Assembly (NCBI GenBank): GCA_013695885.1
Contig: JACCZP010000026.1
Span: 1-9,488 of the forward strand
Origin: Thermoleophilaceae bacterium
GTDB lineage: Bacteria; Actinomycetota; Thermoleophilia; Solirubrobacterales; Thermoleophilaceae
Reading direction: 5' to 3'
Length of the DNA stretch: 9,488 bases
Shown in pieces: positions 1-5,149 of the stretch. The notes under the pieces were generated by a model. That model was not told the DNA's origin. It did not search any database and was given only the letters and a program-made list of their open reading frames with translations. Numbering within the stretch: the stretch's first letter is position 1; each line of letters starts with the position of its first letter. The position numbers and the translations under genes were made by a program.

Positions 1-464
1 GCGTAGGGGAGCCAGGCGATGCCGTTCTCCCTGAGGTCGCGCCGGGCCACCGCCCGGTACTGGTCGCGCTCGTCGGGGATGGGACGGGTCTCGTCCATGT
101 AGGTGATCCATGCGGTGCCGGTGTACTCCCAGTAGAGGTCGATCTCGCCCGAGGTCAGCGCTCGGCGCGTGGTGACGCTGCCGGCCAGCCGCGTCTCGTC
201 CTTCACCTCCGCGCCGGCCGCCCGCAGCGCCTGCACCGTGATCTGCCCGAGGATCACCTGCTCGGTGAACTCCTTGGACCCCACGGTGATCGATTGTCCG
301 CGCAGGGCGTTCGGGGCGATCCCCGAACCCGGGCCCGGCACGACCGGATCCCGCCCGCCCTCGCAGCCGGCCAGCGCCCAGGCGGCCAACATCACGAGGA
401 GCACGTAGGGCCTCCGCGGACGGTTCGAGCCCGGCGGCACCGGGTCGGGAGACGCCCCGCTCAC
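1..464 (-). CDS. opuCC: Osmoprotectant/quaternary-amine ABC transporter substrate-binding lipoprotein (3' end off the window)
   Basis: This is the extracellular solute receptor of the importer encoded just upstream. About 154 codons are visible and the C-terminal half lies beyond the left edge. I chose the GTG at 464 because it overlaps the permease stop in a GTGA arrangement, the usual sign of translational coupling. From there a basic stretch (NRPRRP, residues 14-19) leads into a hydrophobic core and the lipobox LAGC with the lipidated Cys at residue 34. The mature part begins the OpuAC-type fold: TVGSKEFTEQ, then DLYWEYTGTAW, both hallmarks of glycine-betaine/choline/carnitine-binding proteins such as OpuCC and ProX. 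A second in-frame GTG eight codons downstream is also possible and keeps the signal peptide. The family is clear; the actual ligand (betaine, choline, carnitine or another) cannot be read, since most of the ligand pocket is not in view. Confidence 0.9.
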   Translation of the reverse strand, partial: MSGASPDPVPPGSNRPRRPYVLLVMLAAWALAGCEGGRDPVVPGPGSGIAPNALRGQSITVGSKEFTEQVILGQITVQALRAAGAEVKDETRLAGSVTTRRALTSGEIDLYWEYTGTAWITYMDETRPIPDERDQYRAVARRDLRENGIAWLPY

Positions 465-1180
465 AGGCCCCTCGGCCGCAGCAGGTCCTCGGCTCCCCGT
501 GCCACCCAGTCGAGCAGAAGGGCCATCATCGCGGTGAGCACCGCGCCGGTCACGAGCACGGTGTCGCGCCCGAGGCGGATGCCGCTGTTGATCGTGTCCC
601 CGAGGCCGCCGCCGTCCACGAAGGTCGCGAGCGTGGCGGTGCCCACGTTGACCACGAGCGCGGTGCGCACCCCGGCCAGGATGACGGGGACCGAGAGCGG
701 AAGCTCGACGCGCAGGAGCGTGGCCGTCGGGCTCATCCCGAGGCCCCGTGCCGCCTCGATCAGCGAACGGTCCACCTGCTGGAGGCCCACCATCGTGTTG
801 CGGAGCACGGGGAGCGCCGAGTAGGCCACCAGGGCGAGGAGTACCCGGTCGAAGCCGATCCCGGCCACGATCGCCCCGACCACGAGGAACCCGATGGACG
901 GCGTGGCCTGCCCGACGTTGGCCACGGCGATCACGGCCGGCGCAAGGCGGCGCGTGCCCGGTCGCGTGAGCACTATCCCCAGCGACACCGCGAGCACCAC
1001 CACCACCACACTGGCCGCGGCGGCCAGCTCGAGGTGCTCGACGATCTTCTCGAGGAGCGTCGCGCCGTTCAGCTGGCGCTGCTCGATCGAGTCGAGCTCC
1101 TGGGTGCCGACCCACACGGCGAGGACGAGCCCCACCCCAGAGACGATCAGGGGGAGGGCGAGGCGGCGGAGGAGGGCCAC
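461..1180 (-). CDS. opuCD: Osmoprotectant ABC transporter permease (OpuCD/YehW-like)
   Basis: Inner-membrane permease of 239 residues, one of two in this importer. An N-terminal hydrophobic helix is followed by an extracytoplasmic segment containing LDSIEQRQLN, typical of this permease branch. A run of membrane segments follows, including the conserved VANVGQATPSIGFL and SALPVLRNT stretches. The EAA-type cytoplasmic loop that docks on the ATPase is visible as EAARGLGMSP (about residues 147-156) with ELPLSVPVILAGVR after it. The GTG start at 1180 directly abuts the ATPase TGA (TGAGTG), and the stop overlaps the start of the binding-protein gene, so expression is probably coupled on both sides. 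It is homologous to the other permease in the operon (matching ARGLGM and RVELPL blocks) but longer at the N-terminus. The CB/CD naming is by analogy; YehW or OsmY-type names would be equally defensible. Confidence 0.9.
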   Translation of the reverse strand: MALLRRLALPLIVSGVGLVLAVWVGTQELDSIEQRQLNGATLLEKIVEHLELAAAASVVVVVLAVSLGIVLTRPGTRRLAPAVIAVANVGQATPSIGFLVVGAIVAGIGFDRVLLALVAYSALPVLRNTMVGLQQVDRSLIEAARGLGMSPTATLLRVELPLSVPVILAGVRTALVVNVGTATLATFVDGGGLGDTINSGIRLGRDTVLVTGAVLTAMMALLLDWVARGAEDLLRPRGL

Positions 1181-2398
1181 TCAGTCGCTCACCGGCGAGA
1201 GTGGACGAACCTCGCGGCCGCGGGCGGTCACCGAAGCATGTGACCGCAGGGACTCGACCGCCGCGATGACCCCCGCCAGCTCGACCACGCCGATGCACGC
1301 TCCGGCGTCGTCCACCACCACCGCCTTGCCGGCGCGCGTGGACACCATCCGCTCGAGGGCCAGGCGCAGGTCGTCGGAGCGCCGCACCGTCGCCTCGGCG
1401 GCGATGGCCGCCTCACCCAGCGCGTCGAAGCGGCGCTCGAGCTCCTCCACGGTCACCCAGCACCGCGGCCGGCCCGCGTCGTCCACGAGCAGGGCGTCCT
1501 CGGTGCCCGCGCGACGGATCGCCGCGCGGATGGCCGCCGGGTCGCTCGAGAGCCCCAGCACGGGGCATTCGGCGGGCTCGAGGTCCCCCACCCGAGTCAG
1601 GCTGAGCGCCTTGAGCGTGGCTCCGGGCCCCACGAACTCGGACACGAACTGGCTGGCGGGCCGGGAGAGCACCTGCGCGGGCGTGGCGTACTGCTCGATC
1701 CGTCCCCCGTGGTCCATCACCGCGATCCGATCGCCCATCTTCACGGCCTCGTCGATGTCGTGGGTGACGAAGAGGATGGTCTTGCGCAGCCGTCGCTGGA
1801 GGGAGAGGAGCTCGTCCTGGAGCCGCTCACGCACCACGGGGTCGACGGACCCGAACGGCTCGTCCATCAGGAGGATCGGCGGGTCGGCGGCCAGCGCCCT
1901 CGCCACGCCCACCCGCTGCTGCTGGCCGCCGGACAGCTCCCTGGGGAAGCGATCGCGGAACGCGGACGGCTCGAGCCCGACGGTGGCCAGCAGCTCGTCC
2001 GTCCGTTCTCCGCGCCTGGCCTTCGACCACCCGAGCATTCGGGGCACGGTGGCCACGTTCTCCTGCACGGTCATGTGCGGGAACAGGCCGATCTGCTGGA
2101 TGACGTAGCCCATGCGCCGGCGCAGGGCGTCGGGCTCGGCGCCCGATACGTCGTCGCCGTCCACGACGATCCGACCCTCGTCGGGCGTGATCAGCCGGTT
2201 GATCAGCCGTAGGGTCGTGGTCTTCCCGCAGCCCGAGGGGCCGACCAGGACGGCGGTCTCTCCCTCGGCCACGTCGAACGACAGGTCGCGGACAGCGGGC
2301 TCGACCCGGCCGGTGTAGGCCTTGGTCACGCCCTCGAGCCGGATCGCCGGAACCCGCGGGCGTCTCGCCCCCGGCGCCCGCTCAGCCACGGATGCCAC
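1181..2398 (-). CDS. opuCA: Osmoprotectant ABC transporter ATP-binding protein with C-terminal CBS region
   Basis: ATPase subunit of 405 residues that powers the betaine-type importer from the cytoplasmic face. All nucleotide-binding motifs are intact: Walker A GPSGCGKT (53-60), Q-loop around Q101-Q102, signature LSGGQQQR (155-162), Walker B ILLMDE (175-180), D-loop SVDP and the switch histidine in THD (H213). After about residue 265 comes a regulatory extension. One well-formed CBS motif spans about 336-385 (VRRSDDLRLALERM, then AVVVDDAGACIGVVEL); a more degenerate CBS-like stretch precedes it (about 270-325). In OpuCA/OpuA relatives such domains tune transport to ionic strength or bind c-di-AMP; that role here is inference. 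The start is GTG at 2398, overlapping the upstream permease by 17 bases. A second in-frame GTG at 2389 (8-base overlap) is an equally good start. Confidence 0.94.
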   Translation of the reverse strand: MASVAERAPGARRPRVPAIRLEGVTKAYTGRVEPAVRDLSFDVAEGETAVLVGPSGCGKTTTLRLINRLITPDEGRIVVDGDDVSGAEPDALRRRMGYVIQQIGLFPHMTVQENVATVPRMLGWSKARRGERTDELLATVGLEPSAFRDRFPRELSGGQQQRVGVARALAADPPILLMDEPFGSVDPVVRERLQDELLSLQRRLRKTILFVTHDIDEAVKMGDRIAVMDHGGRIEQYATPAQVLSRPASQFVSEFVGPGATLKALSLTRVGDLEPAECPVLGLSSDPAAIRAAIRRAGTEDALLVDDAGRPRCWVTVEELERRFDALGEAAIAAEATVRRSDDLRLALERMVSTRAGKAVVVDDAGACIGVVELAGVIAAVESLRSHASVTARGREVRPLSPVSD

Positions 2399-3032
2399 GG
2401 GAGGTCGTGATCCGGGCGAGGCCCGCGTAGGCGGCGTCGAAGAGGATGGCGAGGACCACGACCCCGAGCATCCCGCCGAGCACGTAGTTCAGGGCGCTCG
2501 CGCTCCCGATGCGTGCTAGGCCCACGAAGATGTCCTCGCCGAGGCCCGGCCCGTTGACCGCCGCCGCTATGGCCGCGATGCCGACGATGAGCACCGTCGC
2601 CACCCGCAGCCCGGCGAGGATCACCGGCCAGGCAAGCGGCAGCTCGACGCGCAGCAGGCGCTCCCGGTCTCCCATCCCGAGGCCCCTCGCGCACTCGACC
2701 ACCGCTGGATCGACCGAGCGCAGGCCGGCCAGGGTGTTCCGGAGGATCGGCAGCAGCGCGTACATGGCGAGCGCCACGATGGTGGGCGCGTACCCGAGCC
2801 CGAGGGCGGGCACGAGCAGGCCGATCAGCGCGTAGGAGGGAACGGTGAGGAAGGTGCCGGCCACCGCGAGGGCCGCTTCGGCCGACCGCTCGTGGGCGCG
2901 GACGGCCACGCCCACCCCGATGCCGAGCACCGCCGCGACGAGGAGCGCCAGCGCGACGACGGTCGCGTGCGCGAGCGCGAGCTCGAGCAAGTGGTCGGCC
3001 CGGCGCTCGAGGTAGGAGATGAAGCTGGCCAC
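2382..3032 (-). CDS. opuCB: Osmoprotectant ABC transporter permease (OpuCB-like), first gene of operon
   Basis: Inner-membrane permease of 216 residues if begun at the GTG at 3032. The frame stays open to an ATG at 3140, which would give 252 residues. I prefer 3032 because the extra 36 residues are not membrane-like, because OpuCB proteins are usually about 215-220 residues, and because the upstream stretch contains a promoter candidate and inverted repeats. From 3032 the protein opens with an amphipathic piece (ASFISYLERRADHL), then five or six hydrophobic segments. The EAA-type loop ECARGLGMGDRERLLRVELPL is visible in the middle. The stop overlaps the start of the ATPase gene. No good Shine-Dalgarno lies at the usual distance from 3032; a GGAGG sits about 26 bases upstream inside an inverted repeat. 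Family assignment is firm, the start less so. Confidence 0.87.
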   Translation of the reverse strand: MASFISYLERRADHLLELALAHATVVALALLVAAVLGIGVGVAVRAHERSAEAALAVAGTFLTVPSYALIGLLVPALGLGYAPTIVALAMYALLPILRNTLAGLRSVDPAVVECARGLGMGDRERLLRVELPLAWPVILAGLRVATVLIVGIAAIAAAVNGPGLGEDIFVGLARIGSASALNYVLGGMLGVVVLAILFDAAYAGLARITTSRGIRG

Positions 3033-3057
3033 GAAGGTGTCGCTCGTTTCGACTCGG

Positions 3058-3088
3058 CCCTCCCCGCGGGCCGATCCGTCGGGGAGGG
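3058..3088 (-). repeat. Inverted repeat in the transporter leader (possible 5' UTR hairpin)
   Basis: The arms CCCTCCCCG (3058-3066) and CGGGGAGGG (3080-3088) are perfect 9-base complements around a 13-base loop, which itself can extend the stem by about 3 bp. If transcription starts near 3083, most of the element lies in the nascent leader. As RNA on the minus strand, the downstream arm carries a purine-rich Shine-Dalgarno-like GGAGG that the stem would hide. That GGAGG is about 26 bases from the GTG, too far for ordinary initiation, so any role in translational control is speculative. A DNA-level operator is the alternative. Confidence 0.4.
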
Positions 3089-3089
3089 A

Positions 3090-3118
3090 AGTATCCCGCA
3101 ACCGGCCCGAAGGGCCAA
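3090..3118 (-). promoter_or_regulatory. Candidate promoter of the osmoprotectant transporter operon
   Basis: Read on the minus strand, TTGGCC (3118-3113) and GATACT (3095-3090) are separated by exactly 17 bases, a plausible housekeeping-sigma promoter with four of six consensus matches in each box. Transcription would begin near 3083, leaving a leader of about 50 bases before the GTG at 3032. This supports that GTG over the ATG at 3140, which would lie upstream of the transcript. It is a sequence match only; start-site mapping is lacking. Confidence 0.5.
3104..3116. repeat. 13-base inverted repeat in the transporter promoter (candidate operator)
   Basis: GGCCC-gaa-GGGCC is a perfect 5-base inverted repeat with a 3-base centre. 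It lies in the spacer and overlaps the -35 box of the candidate transporter promoter, a position where a repressor would block sigma binding. It could equally be a chance palindrome in GC-rich DNA. Confidence 0.4.
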
Positions 3119-3124
3119 CGCAGG

Positions 3125-3139
3125 TGGGGTTAGCCCCCA
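3125..3139. repeat. Small inverted repeat upstream of the transporter promoter
   Basis: TGGGG (3125-3129) and CCCCA (3135-3139) form a 5-base inverted repeat with a 5-base centre, just upstream of the candidate -35 box on the minus strand. It is the third such element within about 80 bases of this divergent gap. It is short and may be chance. Confidence 0.25.
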
Positions 3140-3219
3140 TCGGAAGGTGCGCTCTTCCCCCAGTGAGGATTGGAGCCTGCCCTCCCCTCGCCCACCCGCG
3201 TAGCGCCGAACATCACGTC

Positions 3220-4092
3220 ATGTCGGCGGTCCATGCCCCTTCCCGCCTGCCCGAGCCGCTCGACCCCGACGTCCCGCCCGAGTGGCGCGACCTCCTCGAA
3301 CGGCTCGTCGCGGCGGCGGCCGGCGATCGCCTGTCGATCATGCTGCGTGACGAGCTGGCCGCCGACGTGGCTCGCGCGGCCTGCGTGGGCGGTCGCCTCG
3401 AGACCAGACGGGTGGCCGAGCGGATCGCGTCCCTTCAGCAGCTGGTCGCCGCGAGGCTCTTCTCGCCCGAGGCCGGGCCCGAGCACGCCGAGCCGCTGCT
3501 TGCGGCCGAGCGTCTGGGGAAGGTGATGGCCGCCGCCCATGCCGCCACGGGGGAGCGGATGCTCCGAGCGCAGGCCCAGCGGCTCGAGGAGCTGGCCAAC
3601 ACCGACCCGCTCACCGGCCTGCGGAACGTACGCTTCATGCGCGAGCGCATGCGGGAGATGGCCTCCCTCTACCGGCGCTACGGCCGGCGCTTCGGCCTCC
3701 TGCTCGTGGACCTGGACGACTTCAAGCGGGTGAACGACACGTTCGGACACGCAGCGGGCGACCGCATCCTCGTCCGCATCGCCGACACGCTGCGCGAGAG
3801 CCTGCGTACCGACGACGTCGCCGTGCGGCTCGGCGGTGACGAGTTCTGCGTGCTGACCCCGAGCCAGACGATCCTCGCGCTGCGGGTACTGAGCCAGCGC
3901 ATCGGCGCCGCGGTGCGCCGCGTGCGCGGCCCGGACGGCGCGCCGACGTGCGTGTCCATCGGGATCGTGGCCTGCCCGCGCCACGGCGAGGAGCCCGACC
4001 GCCTGCTGGACCTGGCCGACCGGGCGATGTACGTGGCCAAGGCGTCCTCCCGATGCGCGGCCGTGGCACTGCCCGACGACATCGAACGGTAA
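3220..4092 (+). CDS. Soluble diguanylate cyclase (GGDEF domain) with uncharacterised helical N-terminus
   Basis: A 290-residue cytoplasmic protein with no signal peptide or membrane segment. Residues about 128-285 form a full GGDEF domain that should make cyclic di-GMP from two GTP. Visible motifs are DPLTGLRN (129-136), the metal- and GTP-binding VDLDDFKRVND (163-173) and FGHAAGD (175-181), the active-site GGDEF (205-209) and the closing DRAMYVAK. An inhibitory-site RxxD (R196-T-D-D199) lies exactly five residues before GGDEF, so product inhibition is likely. Residues 1-125 are predicted mostly helical, with a probable linker coil just before the catalytic domain; they match no sensor domain I recognise. 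The ATG at 3220 is the only ATG in frame near the domain. It has no Shine-Dalgarno, so a very short leader is possible (weak -10 TAGCGC at 3201-3206). It is transcribed away from the transporter and towards two response regulators. Confidence 0.92.
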   Translation: MSAVHAPSRLPEPLDPDVPPEWRDLLERLVAAAAGDRLSIMLRDELAADVARAACVGGRLETRRVAERIASLQQLVAARLFSPEAGPEHAEPLLAAERLGKVMAAAHAATGERMLRAQAQRLEELANTDPLTGLRNVRFMRERMREMASLYRRYGRRFGLLLVDLDDFKRVNDTFGHAAGDRILVRIADTLRESLRTDDVAVRLGGDEFCVLTPSQTILALRVLSQRIGAAVRRVRGPDGAPTCVSIGIVACPRHGEEPDRLLDLADRAMYVAKASSRCAAVALPDDIER

Positions 4093-4118
4093 GGGTCCCG
4101 TGTGTCAACACGGGGCCC
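4093..4118 (+). terminator. Strong 11-bp hairpin directly after the cyclase stop (terminator-like, no T-tract)
   Basis: GGGTCCCGTGT (4093-4103) pairs completely with ACACGGGGCCC (4108-4118) through ten Watson-Crick pairs and one G-T wobble, closing a 4-base loop GTCA. It begins on the first base after the cyclase TAA and ends 13 bases before the receiver ATG at 4132. No run of T follows, so it is not a classical intrinsic terminator. High-GC actinobacteria often carry such T-less stem-loops at gene ends. It could terminate, attenuate or protect the mRNA 3' end. Confidence 0.6.
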
Positions 4119-4131
4119 GGGCGGGCAGACT

Positions 4132-4491
4132 ATGGCGATGGCCACCACGGTCCTGATCGTCGACGACCATCCGAGCTTCCGCGACGGCGCCCGCCTGCTG
4201 CTCGAGTCCGACGGCTACGAGGTGGTGGGCGAGGCCAGCGATGGAGCCTCGGCACTCTCGTGCACCGACGAGCTGTGCCCCGACGTGGTGCTCCTCGACA
4301 TCAACCTGCCCGACATCGACGGGTTCGAGGTGGCCGGCCGGCTGGCGTGCTCGCACTGCCCGCCGTCCGTGGTCCTCACCTCGAGCCGTGACGCCAGCGA
4401 CTACGGAGCGCTCGTGGAGCGAAGCGACGTGCGCGGCTTCATCCCCAAGCCCGAGCTCTCCGGGCGGGCGCTGGCCGCGCTGGTCCGCTGA
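4132..4491 (+). CDS. Receiver-only (single-domain) response regulator
   Basis: A 119-residue CheY-like protein made of a receiver domain and nothing else. The signature residues are present: acidic pair D11-D12 (VDDHP), phospho-acceptor D56 (LLDINLPD), T83 in LTSSRD, and K106 in FIPKPELS. With no DNA-binding or enzymatic output, it should act by protein contact or as a phosphate sink. The run LTSSRDASDYG...GFIPKPELS looks to me like a family common in actinobacteria near NarX-type kinases (recalled, not searched). The frame also opens at GTG 4102, but that codon sits inside the 4093-4118 hairpin. The ATGs at 4132 or 4138 fit better, with GGGCGGG as a weak ribosome site. It carries four cysteines, two as CSHC (73-76). 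The LuxR-type regulator begins 5 bases after its stop. Confidence 0.85.
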   Translation: MAMATTVLIVDDHPSFRDGARLLLESDGYEVVGEASDGASALSCTDELCPDVVLLDINLPDIDGFEVAGRLACSHCPPSVVLTSSRDASDYGALVERSDVRGFIPKPELSGRALAALVR

Positions 4492-4496
4492 CCGCG

Positions 4497-5141
4497 GTGC
4501 GCGTGGTCGTCGCCGAGGATTGGGTCCTGCTCCGCGAGGGGATGACCCGCCTGCTCGAGGACTCCGGCCTGGAGGTGGTGGCCGCCGCGGGCGACGCCGA
4601 TGACCTGCTGCGCAAGGTCGGCGCCCACCGCCCCGACGTCTGCGTCGTCGACGTGCGGATGCCGCCCACCCACACCGACGAGGGCCTGCGGGCGGCGCGC
4701 ACCATCCGCGAGCGGTTCCCCGGCACGGGTGTGCTCGTCGTGTCCCAGTACGTCGACGAGGGGTACGCCCTCGACCTGTTCAGAGACCGCACCGACGGTG
4801 TCGGCTACCTCCTCAAGGATCGTGTGGCCGAGGTCGACCGCTTCGTCGAGGCCGTCCGCCGCGTGGCCGAGGGAGGGTCGGTGCTCGACCCCGAGGTGGT
4901 CTCGGCGATGCTCGGGCGCCGGCGCCGCGACAACCCGCTCGAGGCGCTCAGCACCCGGGAGCGCGAGGTGCTCGAGCTGATGGCCGAAGGACGCTCCAAC
5001 CAAGCGATCGGCGGGGCGCTGGTGGTCAGCCAGCACACCGTCGAGAAGCACGTCACGAGCATCTTCGCCAAGCTCGGGCTGCCGTCCGCGCCCGACGACC
5101 ACCGGCGGGTGCTGGCCGTCCTCGCCTACCTGAAGGCCTGA
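4497..5141 (+). CDS. NarL/LuxR-family response regulator
   Basis: A 214-residue two-domain transcription regulator of normal family length. The N-terminal receiver has acidic E7-D8, phospho-acceptor D52 (VVDVRMPP), S83 at the threonine position and K107 (YLLKDR). A linker leads to a GerE/LuxR-type helix-turn-helix at about 148-205: LSTREREVLELMAEG, then NQAIGGALVVSQHTVEKHV and IFAKLGL. Phosphorylation at D52 should promote dimerisation and DNA binding; targets are not known from sequence. The GTG at 4497 follows the receiver-only gene's stop by 5 bases with no Shine-Dalgarno, so it is probably coupled to it; an in-frame GTG at 4503 is the alternative. The converging histidine kinase, whose stop is only 8 bases away, is the natural partner. 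Confidence 0.93.
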   Translation: MRVVVAEDWVLLREGMTRLLEDSGLEVVAAAGDADDLLRKVGAHRPDVCVVDVRMPPTHTDEGLRAARTIRERFPGTGVLVVSQYVDEGYALDLFRDRTDGVGYLLKDRVAEVDRFVEAVRRVAEGGSVLDPEVVSAMLGRRRRDNPLEALSTREREVLELMAEGRSNQAIGGALVVSQHTVEKHVTSIFAKLGLPSAPDDHRRVLAVLAYLKA

Positions 5142-5149
5142 GGCCCGGG

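Noticed and set aside
894..2108. A 404-codon plus-strand open frame over the ATPase and permease genes
   Set aside because: Ser/Arg/Thr-rich with no domain; the opposite strand carries full ABC ATPase motifs.
3170..3206. Promoter TTGGAG/TAGCGC for the cyclase gene
   Set aside because: The spacer is 25 bases, too long for a standard promoter; only the -10-like element close to the ATG remains as a weak hint.
3130..3984. A 284-codon minus-strand open frame opposite the diguanylate cyclase
   Set aside because: The plus strand carries all GGDEF motifs; this is a shadow.
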